From: Pandoraea terrigena
GTDB taxonomy: Bacteria; Pseudomonadota; Gammaproteobacteria; Burkholderiales; Burkholderiaceae
Reading direction: 5' to 3'
Length of the DNA stretch: 64,000 nt
Assembly: GCF_902459705.1 (NCBI RefSeq)
Contig: NZ_CABPRU010000005.1
Location: forward strand, 186,001-250,000
The notes under the pieces were generated by a model. It saw nothing but the letters and a program-made list of their open reading frames with translations, had not been told where the DNA came from and did no database searches. How positions within the stretch are numbered: the stretch's first letter is position 1; each line of letters starts with the position of its first letter. Below are positions 24,289 through 32,962 of the stretch, in pieces. Made by a program: the position numbers and the translations under genes.

Positions 24289-25056
24289 ATGCCGCAAAAG
24301 AAAACGCCGTACTTCGAGTTACGCAGCGGTGCTGTTGACACCCTGCATTTCGTTGTCAAGACACCGCAACTGGACACGCTGCGCACCGAACTGGCGCAGC
24401 GTTTCGAAGCGACCCCGGAGTTTTTTGCCGGCGATACGGTCGCCATCGACGTAAGGCGTCTGGCCGGTGACGAGCGAGTTGCCGTGCCCGCCTTGGCCGA
24501 AATGCTGTCCGAATTTCGCATGAAGCCAATCGGTGTGGTCGCCAACACGGAGCAAACCGACTGGGCGGTGGTGGACGGTCTGCCGCGGTTGGACAGCCAT
24601 GAGCGGCGCATGTCGCGCGCGCCCCGGGACAGCGAGGCGCCGGCCGAGGGCGCCGAGGCGGTTGCCGCGCCGGGTCAGGCCGCAACGGTATCGGCGCCGG
24701 TGGTGCCTGAGGCCGCTGCCGTCCCCTCGACCATCATCGACAAGCCCTTGCGTTCGGGCCAGCAGGTCTACGCGAAGGGCGATCTGATCATCCTCGATCT
24801 GGTCAGTTACGGGGCCGAGGTGATCGCGGAAGGTAATATCCACATTTATGCACCGCTGCGGGGGCGGGCGCTGGCAGGCGTGAAGGGCAAGCTCGATGCG
24901 CGCATCTTCTGTACCTGCCTGGAGCCCGAGCTGATTTCCATCGCCGGTATTTATCGGACCGGCGAATATGCACTGCCGCCTGATGTGCAGGGGCGTTCGG
25001 TGCAGGTGCGGCTGGTAGACGACAAACTGATTTTCGAGCCCCTCGGGCTCAAATGA
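24289..25056 (+). CDS. minC: Septum-site inhibitor MinC
   Basis: 255-aa inhibitor of FtsZ polymerisation that, with MinD, blocks division at cell poles. The N-terminal domain (about residues 1-110, [19 protein letters not shown]) is joined by an Ala/Pro-rich linker (about 115-150) to the C-terminal beta-helix that binds MinD ([19 protein letters not shown], then [16 protein letters not shown]). The start at 24289 gives the expected [13 protein letters not shown]-terminus. First gene of minCDE; 43 bp before minD. Confidence 0.95.
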   Translation: MPQKKTPYFELRSGAVDTLHFVVKTPQLDTLRTELAQRFEATPEFFAGDTVAIDVRRLAGDERVAVPALAEMLSEFRMKPIGVVANTEQTDWAVVDGLPRLDSHERRMSRAPRDSEAPAEGAEAVAAPGQAATVSAPVVPEAAAVPSTIIDKPLRSGQQVYAKGDLIILDLVSYGAEVIAEGNIHIYAPLRGRALAGVKGKLDARIFCTCLEPELISIAGIYRTGEYALPPDVQGRSVQVRLVDDKLIFEPLGLK

Positions 25057-25099
25057 TTCGTAGCTAAATTCATCCTCAAGTTTGGGAAGGCATCGACAG

Positions 25100-25915
25100 A
25101 TGGCAAAAGTGATTGTGGTGACCTCTGGCAAGGGTGGCGTCGGCAAGACGACGACCAGCGCCAGCTTTTCCGCCGGCCTCGCCTTGCAGGGGCACAAGAC
25201 GGCAGTCATCGATTTCGACGTCGGCCTGCGCAATCTCGACCTCATCATGGGTTGCGAGCGCCGCGTCGTGTACGACCTGATCAACGTGATCCAGGGCGAA
25301 GCGAACCTCAATCAGGCGCTCATCAAGGACAAGTCCTGCGAGAACCTGTTCATCCTTCCGGCGTCGCAGACGCGCGACAAGGATGCCCTCACGCAAGCCG
25401 GCGTCGAGAAGGTCATCAAGGACCTGGCCGGTATGGGTTTCGAATACATCGTGTGCGATTCGCCGGCGGGTATCGAATCGGGCGCGCTGCTCGCCATGCA
25501 CTTCGCCGACGAGGCGCTGGTGGTGACGAACCCCGAGGTGTCGTCGGTGCGCGATTCGGACCGCATTCTGGGCATTCTCTCGTCGAAGACGAAACGCGCC
25601 ATCGAAGGCAGCGAACCGATCAAGGAGCACCTGCTCATCACGCGTTACAACCCGAAGCGCGTCAACGACGGCCAGATGCTGTCGCTCGAGGACATTCAGG
25701 AAATCCTGCGAATCAAGCTCATCGGCGTGATTCCGGAATCGGAGTCGGTGTTGCACGCCTCGAACCAGGGCACGCCGGCGATTCATCTCGACGGCACCGA
25801 CGTGGCTAGCGCGTATCGCGACGTGGTGAGCCGTTTCAAGGGCGAAGACAAGCCAATGCGCTTTACCGACTATCAAAAGCCGGGGCTGTTGCAGCGCATT
25901 TTCGGCTCGAAGTAA
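25100..25915 (+). CDS. minD: Septum-site ATPase MinD
   Basis: 271-aa membrane-associated ATPase that recruits MinC and oscillates with MinE to position the division site. The deviant Walker A motif KGGVGKTT is at about residues 11-18. Conserved segments [14 protein letters not shown] and [14 protein letters not shown] follow, and a C-terminal amphipathic membrane-targeting helix ends [16 protein letters not shown] upstream supports the start at 25100. TAAGGAG at the stop doubles as the minE ribosome-binding site. Confidence 0.97.
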   Translation: MAKVIVVTSGKGGVGKTTTSASFSAGLALQGHKTAVIDFDVGLRNLDLIMGCERRVVYDLINVIQGEANLNQALIKDKSCENLFILPASQTRDKDALTQAGVEKVIKDLAGMGFEYIVCDSPAGIESGALLAMHFADEALVVTNPEVSSVRDSDRILGILSSKTKRAIEGSEPIKEHLLITRYNPKRVNDGQMLSLEDIQEILRIKLIGVIPESESVLHASNQGTPAIHLDGTDVASAYRDVVSRFKGEDKPMRFTDYQKPGLLQRIFGSK

Positions 25916-25928
25916 GGAGCGCCCGCCC

Positions 25929-26183
25929 ATGTCCTTCCTGTCTTTCCTCCTGGGGGAGAAGAAAAAGACCGCCGCCGTTGCCAAAGAGCGCCTGCAGATC
26001 ATTCTGGCGCACGAACGCGCGGGCTCGTCGCCGCCGGCGGATTACCTGCCGGCATTGCAACGCGAGTTGGTCGCCGTCATCTCCAAGTACGTCAAGATCG
26101 CACAAGACGACATCAAGGTCAGTGTCGAGCATCAGGACAACCTGGAAGTGCTCGAAGTGAAGATCGAACTGCCGCAGACCTGA
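25929..26183 (+). CDS. minE: Cell division topological specificity factor MinE
   Basis: 84-aa activator of the MinD ATPase. N-terminal membrane-binding/anti-MinCD segment ([20 protein letters not shown]) with the contact helix [11 protein letters not shown], and a C-terminal topological-specificity domain ([20 protein letters not shown]). It starts 13 bp after minD and ends the operon; a long hairpin follows at 26245-26288. Confidence 0.97.
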   Translation: MSFLSFLLGEKKKTAAVAKERLQIILAHERAGSSPPADYLPALQRELVAVISKYVKIAQDDIKVSVEHQDNLEVLEVKIELPQT

Positions 26184-26244
26184 ACGGTCCTGGCAGGCCG
26201 GCGTCATCGCGCCATTGTGGATGCCGGCACATGATGTGCCCATG

Positions 26245-26288
26245 GGCGCAAGCCCGCCGCCTCACTTACGGGGTGGCGGGCTTGCGCC
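26245..26288. terminator. Long hairpin between minE and the convergent DUF1571 gene
   Basis: GGCGCAAGCCCGCC (26245-26258) pairs perfectly with GGCGGGCTTGCGCC (26275-26288). Neither side has a proper T tract, so it is a terminator-like or mRNA-end-stabilising hairpin for convergent transcripts. Confidence 0.65.
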
Positions 26289-26360
26289 GTTCAATTGTCG
26301 TGCCACCGTCAGCAGCGGGCGACTCGCCGGTGCCGGTCGTCGCCGACGTCGGTAGCGCCA

Positions 26361-27368
26361 TCAAAACTTGTAATCGGGATTCTTCGGGTCGAACGTCATG
26401 TCGGTCCACGATGCCTTGCGCACCTTCTCAAAGCGCATTTCCTCGACTTTTTCTCCCGCCGCGTCCCACGCTTCGATGCCGCGCGGCCGTCCGGTCGTCA
26501 AGTCGAGCAGCACGCGCGACTTGTACGCGTAATGCTGCGGCGGGCCGGCGGGGGCATCCCACTCCAGTGCGAGCACGCGCACGCCATTCCATTCGGATAC
26601 CGAAATTCTTGCGGGTGTCTCGGGAAGTCCGGCTGCTCGGAAGCTGCGCCCGTCGTGCGCGATCTGCTCCGCAATGAACGCGAAGCCGAGATCGCGCACG
26701 GTGTGGTTGGATTGTGAACGCGCGAGCGTGCCGTCGATGCGGCTCCAGATCGATGCGAAGCCGAAAATGCCGCCGAGATGGCCATACATCTCCTTGGGCC
26801 TTTTCGTCTCGTCGTAGAGGATTTCCTGCCCCGCGTGGGCGCCGTCGGGCAGCCATTTCGCATAGATCTGGAGTGGCGTCTCGCGAATCTTCACGAGCAT
26901 GCGGTCGGGCGTGGTCTGCCACTGGTCGTTGATGCGCTCGTGGCGCGTCAACTGGTACTGGTATTCGGGCAACGCGGCCGACTCGGCTTTCAGGAACCGG
27001 ACGAGCGCGTCGGCCTGAATCACCCGCATGCGGGCGACGATGCGCTCGTCGCTCAGCTTCGCCAACTCGCCGCTCTTGATCGTGCGCGACAACCACTGGG
27101 CTTGTGCGGCGGCCGGCATCGCCGCCAGGTTTACGACCTCGGCATCCGTTGAAGTGGCGTCTCCCGTCGCATGGCCCGCGGCCGGCACGACAGGGGCGGC
27201 GGATGTGGCCGACGCGGCTTGCGCGCTCGCCGCAGGGCGGGGTTGGGCGAGCGCATTCGATGCACGCTGCGCGTTGGCAACGTGCGTCATGGGCAGCAGG
27301 GCGAGCGCGAGGGCAACGGCGCTGACGCGACTGGCCGGGGTGGCACGAAAGGCGTGGTGCTTGGACAT
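26361..27368 (-). CDS. DUF1571 exported protein at the end of the beta-oxidation operon
   Basis: 335-aa protein with a cleavable signal peptide (about residues 10-34, ending HVANAQ) and an Ala/Pro-rich spacer. A DUF1571-like domain follows from about residue 120 (PEYQYQLTRHERINDQWQ, MLVKIRETPLQIYAKWLPDG). It probably acts in the periplasm or outer membrane; the reaction is unknown. It begins 14 bp after the acyl-CoA ligase gene and so belongs to the same transcript. The lipid-handling context suggests a lipid- or envelope-related role, which is inference. The start at 27368 (MSKHHAF) places the signal peptide correctly. Confidence 0.75.
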   Translation of the reverse strand: MSKHHAFRATPASRVSAVALALALLPMTHVANAQRASNALAQPRPAASAQAASATSAAPVVPAAGHATGDATSTDAEVVNLAAMPAAAQAQWLSRTIKSGELAKLSDERIVARMRVIQADALVRFLKAESAALPEYQYQLTRHERINDQWQTTPDRMLVKIRETPLQIYAKWLPDGAHAGQEILYDETKRPKEMYGHLGGIFGFASIWSRIDGTLARSQSNHTVRDLGFAFIAEQIAHDGRSFRAAGLPETPARISVSEWNGVRVLALEWDAPAGPPQHYAYKSRVLLDLTTGRPRGIEAWDAAGEKVEEMRFEKVRKASWTDMTFDPKNPDYKF

Positions 27369-27382
27369 GTGATTCGTCTCCC

Positions 27383-29098
27383 TCACTCGTTACCCTGGGG
27401 TTCGCGCAGCTCACGCCGCAGGATCTTGCCGACGGTGGTCTTGGGCAGTTCACCCTGACGGAACTCGACGATGCGCGGCACCTTGTAGGCGGTCAGGTGT
27501 TCGCGGCAATGCGCGAGCAGGGTGTCCGTGTTCAACTGCGAATCCTTTGCGACGACCACGAGCTTCACGCGCTCGCCGGCAACCGGGTCCGGCACGCCGA
27601 CCACGGCCGCCTCCCGAACGCCCGGGTGGAGCATCACGACGTCCTCGATCTCGTTCGGGTAGACGTTGAAGCCCGACACGAGAATCATGTCCTTCTTGCG
27701 GTCGATGAGCCGCACGTAACCGCGCGCGTCCATCACCCCGACGTCGCCGGTCATCAACCAGCCGTCGGCGTCGAACGTCTTGGCGGTGTCGTCCGGGCGC
27801 TGCCAATAGCCGCGCATGACCTGTGGCCCACGCACGCACAGCTCTCCCGGCTCGCCGAGGTCAGCCCACGTGCCGTCCTCGCGCTTGAAGCGCACGTCCG
27901 TCGATGGGGCGGGCAGGCCGATGGAGCCGGTGAAATCGACGTCGTCCATGTGCGCGAGATCGACCGGGTTCATCGTGACGATCGGCGAGCATTCGGTGAG
28001 GCCGTAGCCCTCGATGATCGGCTTGCCGGTGACCTGCTTCCACCGCTCGGCAATGGCGCGTTGTGTGGCCATCCCGCCGGCAAGCGAGAGTTTCAGCCGG
28101 GAAAAGTCGCGGGCACGGAAGTCCTCGTTCTCAAGCAGGCCGTTGAACAACGTGTTCACCCCCGTGACGCCGGTGAATGTCTCGTTGCGGATGATGTAGA
28201 CGACCTTCTTCACATCACGCGGGTTGGCGATCAGGATGTTGCGCCCGCCCAGGCTCATGAACACCAGGCAGTTCACCGTGAGCGAAAGAACGTGATACAT
28301 CGGCAGCAGCGACAGGTTCACCTCGATGTCGCCGTCGAGTTGTCCCGCGGCCCAGGCCTCGGTCTGCAACAGGTTGGCCAGCACGTTCCCGTGCGAGAGC
28401 ATGGCCCCCTTGGCCACGCCGGTCGTCCCGCCCGTGTACTGAAGGAAGGCGAGGTCGTCGCGCGTGAGCGGCACGGGTGCGCGCGTGCGCCTTGCGCCTT
28501 CGGCGAGCGCCCGGCGCAGCGGGATCGCCTGCGGCAGATCGTAGGGCGGCACCTGCTTCGCGATCCGTCGCATGAGGAGGTTGACGAGGCGTCCCTTGAC
28601 GTTCGCGCCACTGCCGAGCAAGTCGCCGATCTGGGTAACGAGCACATCGCGCACATCGGTGCCCGGGATCGCGTCCTGCACGGTTTTCGCAAAGTTCTCG
28701 AACGCGACGATCGTGCGCGCGCCGCTGTCCTGCAATTGATGTTTCAACTCCCGAACGGTATAGAGCGGATTGACGTTGACGACCACGGCCCCGGTAATGA
28801 GCGTGCCGAACAGGCAGATCGGGTACTGGAAGCAATTGGGCATCATGAGCGCGACGCGGTCGCCTTTGCGCACGCCGTGCGCCTGCAGCCACGCGGCGAA
28901 GGCCTGCGCGTGACGGGCGACCTCGGCATACGTGATTTCGCTTCCCAGGCTCACGAACGCGATGCGTTCCCGGTACTTGCCGATCCATTCGTCGAACGCC
29001 TGCACGAGCGATGTGTAGCGTGTGACGTCGATGTCGGCGGGAACGCCGGGGGGATAGGCGTCGAGCCACACGCGTTCGTGCTGAACCGCTGGGTCCAT
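27383..29098 (-). CDS. fadD: Long-chain fatty-acid CoA ligase
   Basis: 571-aa adenylate-forming enzyme that activates fatty acids with ATP and CoA before beta-oxidation. AMP-binding motif YTGGTTGVAKGAM at about residues 219-231, ATP/AMP motif GYGLTECSP, hinge segment LIDRKKDMILVSGFNVYPNE, and C-terminal catalytic Lys region PKTTVGKILRREL. Length and order match FadD. It lies 119 bp downstream of the thiolase gene and 14 bp upstream of the DUF1571 gene. The start at 29098 gives the usual N-terminus; an upstream extension overlaps the thiolase gene antiparallel to no known domain. Confidence 0.93.
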   Translation of the reverse strand: MDPAVQHERVWLDAYPPGVPADIDVTRYTSLVQAFDEWIGKYRERIAFVSLGSEITYAEVARHAQAFAAWLQAHGVRKGDRVALMMPNCFQYPICLFGTLITGAVVVNVNPLYTVRELKHQLQDSGARTIVAFENFAKTVQDAIPGTDVRDVLVTQIGDLLGSGANVKGRLVNLLMRRIAKQVPPYDLPQAIPLRRALAEGARRTRAPVPLTRDDLAFLQYTGGTTGVAKGAMLSHGNVLANLLQTEAWAAGQLDGDIEVNLSLLPMYHVLSLTVNCLVFMSLGGRNILIANPRDVKKVVYIIRNETFTGVTGVNTLFNGLLENEDFRARDFSRLKLSLAGGMATQRAIAERWKQVTGKPIIEGYGLTECSPIVTMNPVDLAHMDDVDFTGSIGLPAPSTDVRFKREDGTWADLGEPGELCVRGPQVMRGYWQRPDDTAKTFDADGWLMTGDVGVMDARGYVRLIDRKKDMILVSGFNVYPNEIEDVVMLHPGVREAAVVGVPDPVAGERVKLVVVAKDSQLNTDTLLAHCREHLTAYKVPRIVEFRQGELPKTTVGKILRRELREPQGNE

Positions 29099-29217
29099 GG
29101 TTGTCTCCCTTGATATCGTTGTGCACGGACACCCGAGGTCGAGCGGTTCCTCTTTGGAAACAACTCGCCTTCTGCGGTGGGGCCGTGCGTGTGACTGCCC
29201 CTGTAACGTCTGCTGCG

Positions 29218-30537
29218 TTATCGTTCCAGCATGGCGACCACGCCTTGTCCGCCGGCCGCGCAAATCGAGATGAGGCCGCGTCCGCCGCCACGCTCGGCGA
29301 GCTGTTTGGCGAGGGTGGCAAGAAGGCGGGCGCCAGTCGCCGCGAATGGGTGCCCGCAAGCCAGCGAACTGCCGTTCATGTTCAACCGCTGCCGGTCGAT
29401 GCTGCCCAGCGGCGTGGCGCGTCCCAGCCTGTCGCGGCAGTACTGCGAGTCTTCCCACGCCTTCAATGTGCAAAGCACCTGCGCGGCGAACGCCTCGTGG
29501 ATTTCGTAGAAATCGAAGTCCTGCAGCGAGAGGCCAGCCTGGGCGAGCAGGCGCGGCACGGCATAGGCGGGCGCCATGAGCAGGCCTTCGCGCCGGGTCT
29601 CGTCGGGATGGAAGAAGTCGACCGCCGCCGTTTGCGAGTACGTCAGATAGGCGAGTACCGGGATGTCGTGTGCGCGTGCCCAGTCCTCGCTCGCAAGCAG
29701 TACGCACGAGGCGCCGTCCGTCAGTGGGGTGGAATTGCCCGCCGTTAGCGTGCCGGTTGCGGTGCGGTCGAACACTGGCTTCAGGCCGCTCAATGCCTCC
29801 AGCGTGACGTCGGGGCGCAGGTTGTTGTCGCGGTGCAGCCCACGAAACGGCGTCATCAGATCGAGAAAGAAACCGCGGTCGTACGCTGCAGCCAGGTGTC
29901 GATGGCTCGCGAGCGTGAGTTCATCCTGTGCGGCGCGCTCGATTTGCCAGCGCTTGGCCATCTGCTCGCAATGTTCCCCCATCGACAGGCCGGTGCGCGG
30001 TTCGCCGATACGCGGCAACGCCGGTTTGAACAACATGCCGGGACGCGCTTTCGCGAGCGCACCGAGCTTGCCGCCCGGGCTGCGCTGGCGGTTGGCCTCC
30101 AGCAGAATCTTGCGCAGTGTCTCGTTCACGGCGATGGGGGCGTCCGACGCCGTGTCGACCCCGCCGGCGATCGCCACATCGATCTGGCCGAGTGCGATCT
30201 TGTTGCCGGTCAGGATCGCCGCCTCCAGGCCCGTGCCGCACGCTTGCTGGACATCGTAGGCCGGCGTTTGCGGGGCAAGCGTTGTCGACAGGACGGATTC
30301 GCGCGTCAGATTGAAGTCGCGCGCGTGTTTGAGAACGGCCCCGGCGGCGACTTCCCCCAGGCACTGGTCGTGCAGCGCGAACCGGTCGACGAGGCCTTGG
30401 ATCGCTGCGGTGAGCATGTCCTGATTCGACGCCGTGGCATACGCCGTGTTCGAGCGCGCAAACGGGATGCGGTTGCCACCAAGGATCGCAACGCGGCGCA
30501 GGGCGGGGGCGGGTGCGGTAGGTTTGAAGGCGCTCAT
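29218..30537 (-). CDS. fadI: Acetyl-CoA C-acyltransferase (thiolase, FadA/FadI-like)
   Basis: 439-aa thiolase that performs the last, CoA-dependent cleavage step of beta-oxidation. Nucleophilic C100 in QQACGTGLEAA, His in YEIHEAFAAQ, His in ACGHPFAATGARL, and the second active-site Cys in SICAAGGQG. The ATG at 30537 overlaps the stop of the MaoC gene by four bases (ATGA), implying translational coupling. Closest in length and motif spacing to the 430-440-residue FadI/FadA2 group rather than 390-residue biosynthetic thiolases. Confidence 0.92.
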   Translation of the reverse strand: MSAFKPTAPAPALRRVAILGGNRIPFARSNTAYATASNQDMLTAAIQGLVDRFALHDQCLGEVAAGAVLKHARDFNLTRESVLSTTLAPQTPAYDVQQACGTGLEAAILTGNKIALGQIDVAIAGGVDTASDAPIAVNETLRKILLEANRQRSPGGKLGALAKARPGMLFKPALPRIGEPRTGLSMGEHCEQMAKRWQIERAAQDELTLASHRHLAAAYDRGFFLDLMTPFRGLHRDNNLRPDVTLEALSGLKPVFDRTATGTLTAGNSTPLTDGASCVLLASEDWARAHDIPVLAYLTYSQTAAVDFFHPDETRREGLLMAPAYAVPRLLAQAGLSLQDFDFYEIHEAFAAQVLCTLKAWEDSQYCRDRLGRATPLGSIDRQRLNMNGSSLACGHPFAATGARLLATLAKQLAERGGGRGLISICAAGGQGVVAMLER

Positions 30538-31487
30538 GACAGGTCCGGATCCAGGCAAGAAGGCGGCGCCGTCGGGGCGCACTGCCAGCGCCCGCGCAGA
30601 TGCGGTACCGTCCCCGCTGCGTCGCGCAGTTCGAAGGCGCCGCTGCGAGGCTCGCGCCAGAGAGTGACCTCGCCCGGCAGCGGCAGGGGCCTTTTGAACT
30701 CGACGCGCAGATCGAGCGACGGCACGTCGGCGGGCAATACCGCGGCAAGGCTCCGGGCGAAGCTCCACATGCCGTGGATGATGGGGCGAGGGAAGCCGAA
30801 CAGCCTGGCCGTGATCGGCCAGAGATGGATCGGGTTGTAATCGCCGGATACGCGCGCGTACTGACGGCCGAGGTCGCCCGGCACGTGCCATGCCGCGCTC
30901 TTGGCCAGCGACGGATCGGCGCTCAGCGCGGCCCGATACGGCGCGCCGAGCGGGGCACGCACACCGGTGCGCAGGTAACCACTCTCCCCCGTCCACACAA
31001 CCACCCCGTTGCGTCGCGCCGTGGTGAGCACCGTGAACACTTGCCCCTTGTCGTGCGCGAACAGCGGGCCGCAGCGGACGTCGAGGTCGAGCCGCTCGCC
31101 GGGCGCGAGCGCCGCGTGCTGGCGAATGCGATTGTCCAGATGCACCATGCCGAGCATGGCGAACGGGAAGGTCCGGTCGGTCATGAGCAGCATGTGCAGC
31201 GGGAAGGCGAGCAGATGCGGCCACGTCGGCGGCACACCCTGTGACGCAGTGAAGCCGCACAGGCGCGCATAGCGGGCGATGTCACCCGCATCGAGCAAGA
31301 CGTTGCGTCGCGCGAATGCCAGCGATGGGAGCGGCTCTGCCCGCGCCGGTTTGCGCGACGACAGCAGTGCCCGCACAAAGAGCGGGAGCGGGGAGGGCAG
31401 GCGTGTAACGTCGCGCGGGGCGGGCTCGGCGGCCGGCGGCGACGCCTTGCCGGACGGATTGCGAGGGCGGTCGTTGGGCATGGTCAT
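30534..31487 (-). CDS. MaoC-like double-hotdog hydratase
   Basis: 317-aa (R)-specific enoyl-CoA hydratase-like protein. The C-terminal hotdog carries the hydratase-2 signature with catalytic Asp and His in SGDYNPIHLWP and GFPRPIIHGMW; the N-terminal half is a second, non-catalytic hotdog. The start is at ATG 31487 (MTMPNDRP), overlapping the FabG stop by four bases. Similar in size and neighbours to mycobacterial HtdX. It would hydrate trans-2-enoyl-CoA to the (R)-3-hydroxyacyl form, which the FabG homologue upstream could oxidise; this pairing is inferred from the gene order. Confidence 0.85.
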   Translation of the reverse strand: MTMPNDRPRNPSGKASPPAAEPAPRDVTRLPSPLPLFVRALLSSRKPARAEPLPSLAFARRNVLLDAGDIARYARLCGFTASQGVPPTWPHLLAFPLHMLLMTDRTFPFAMLGMVHLDNRIRQHAALAPGERLDLDVRCGPLFAHDKGQVFTVLTTARRNGVVVWTGESGYLRTGVRAPLGAPYRAALSADPSLAKSAAWHVPGDLGRQYARVSGDYNPIHLWPITARLFGFPRPIIHGMWSFARSLAAVLPADVPSLDLRVEFKRPLPLPGEVTLWREPRSGAFELRDAAGTVPHLRGRWQCAPTAPPSCLDPDLS

Positions 31488-32917
31488 GCGCCGAGCAGGC
31501 TCTGGCCGCACACGCGCACGACCTGTCCGGTCAATGCGCCGGACGCCGGGTGCGCCAGCCACGCAATGGCCTGCGCCACGTCGACCGGTTGGCCGCCCTG
31601 GCCGAGCGAGTTCATCCGGCGGCCCGCTTCGCGAATGGCGAACGGCACGGTGGCGGTCATCTGCGTTTCGATGAATCCCGGCGCGACGGCGTTGATACTG
31701 ATGTGGCGCTCGGCAAGCACCGGCGACCAGGCGTCAACCATGCCGATCACCGCAGCCTTCGATGTGGCGTAGTTCGTCTGCCCCCGATTGCCCGCGATGC
31801 CGCTGATCGACGCCACACCGACGATCCGGCTGTTGGCGCGCAGCACTCTGGCGTCGAGCAGTGCCTGGTTGAGACGTTGTGGCGCACCGACGTTGATGTC
31901 GAGCACGCTCTGCCATTGGGCTTCACTCATGCGCATGAGTGTCTTGTCGCGCGTGATGCCGGCGTTGTGGACGAGGATGTCAAGGCCGCGCGGGGCCTGC
32001 GTGGCCAGATGGGCGAGCAGCGTCGCCCCGGCCTCGGGGGCGGCAATGTCGCACGTGAGCGCGCTGCCGCCGAGACGGGTTGCCACGGCGTCGAGCGGGC
32101 CCTGCGCGCCCGCGATGTCGACGCACACGACGTGCGCACCGTCGTGTGCCAGCGCCGTGGCAATGGCTTCGCCGATGCCGCGTGCCGCGCCCGTCACGAC
32201 CGCAACCTGTCCGGTCAGTGGACGCCGGTCCTGTATCGGCGGTGTTTCGAACACTGGCGCGCGCAGGGTGATGGCCTGGCCGCTCACGTAGGCGGCGCGC
32301 GGTGAGAGAAAGAAGCGCAGCGTGGAATGCAGGGAATCCCGGGCGCGTGGCGAGACATACAGTAACTGCGCCGTGGCGCCGCGCTTGAGTTCCTTGGCGA
32401 GCGAGCGCACGAAGCCCTCCAGCGCGCGCTGCGCGACGCTCGCCTGTGGCGTCGAGGCCATCGCGGGCGGCAAGCCCAGCACGAGCACGCGTGCGCATTG
32501 GTCGAGGCACGCGAGCGTGTCGTGGAAGAACGTGTAGAGCGCGCCCAGGTCATCGGTGCTGGCGATGGCGCTCGCGTCGAACAGCAACGCCTTGAGGCGT
32601 ATGCCTTCGTTCCGATCGAATCGTCCGCTCATCGTCCCGGCCTGGTTGGCGTGCGAGATCCAGTCGAGCCGCGCGGCATGGGCAAGGCTTGATATGCCGA
32701 GCCGATGCAGTTCATGCGCGAGGTTCGGCAACAGCGGGGCGTCGCCCGCTCCGCCCACGACCGCGAGCGGGGCGGACGTTGCGCGTGCGTCTGCCTTGGT
32801 GTCGTCGACGGACGGCATCCGCTCGAGCGGCACGGGGCGCGGCAGCCCCAGCGCATTGGCCAGGCGGCCGCCCACGGCGGAGTTGGCGAAAGCCAGATAT
32901 CGGTCGGACGTCGTCAC
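31484..32917 (-). CDS. High-molecular-weight FabG-type 3-oxoacyl reductase/3-hydroxyacyl-CoA dehydrogenase (FabG4-like)
   Basis: 477-aa protein, twice the length of FabG. Residues 1-240 form a flavodoxin-like, non-catalytic N-terminal domain. Residues 245-477 are a classical SDR domain with TGAARGIG, NAGITRDKTLMRM, Ser in ASISGIAGNRGQ and Y-x3-K in NYATSKAAV. Start codon GTG at 32917, GAGGA 11 bases upstream. The architecture is that of mycobacterial FabG4, which works with HtdX. It is located between fadE and the MaoC gene in a tightly packed operon, where it would interconvert 3-oxoacyl and (R)-3-hydroxyacyl thioesters. Confidence 0.88.
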   Translation of the reverse strand: MTTSDRYLAFANSAVGGRLANALGLPRPVPLERMPSVDDTKADARATSAPLAVVGGAGDAPLLPNLAHELHRLGISSLAHAARLDWISHANQAGTMSGRFDRNEGIRLKALLFDASAIASTDDLGALYTFFHDTLACLDQCARVLVLGLPPAMASTPQASVAQRALEGFVRSLAKELKRGATAQLLYVSPRARDSLHSTLRFFLSPRAAYVSGQAITLRAPVFETPPIQDRRPLTGQVAVVTGAARGIGEAIATALAHDGAHVVCVDIAGAQGPLDAVATRLGGSALTCDIAAPEAGATLLAHLATQAPRGLDILVHNAGITRDKTLMRMSEAQWQSVLDINVGAPQRLNQALLDARVLRANSRIVGVASISGIAGNRGQTNYATSKAAVIGMVDAWSPVLAERHISINAVAPGFIETQMTATVPFAIREAGRRMNSLGQGGQPVDVAQAIAWLAHPASGALTGQVVRVCGQSLLGA

Positions 32918-32962
32918 GGCGCGGAATTCCTCAGAATGATGGGCGTTGGCAGGCAGGCGGGC

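Noticed and set aside
24289-25056. Repeat-rich Ala/Pro linker in MinC as a possible insertion
   Set aside because: Variable linkers of this composition between the two MinC domains are normal.
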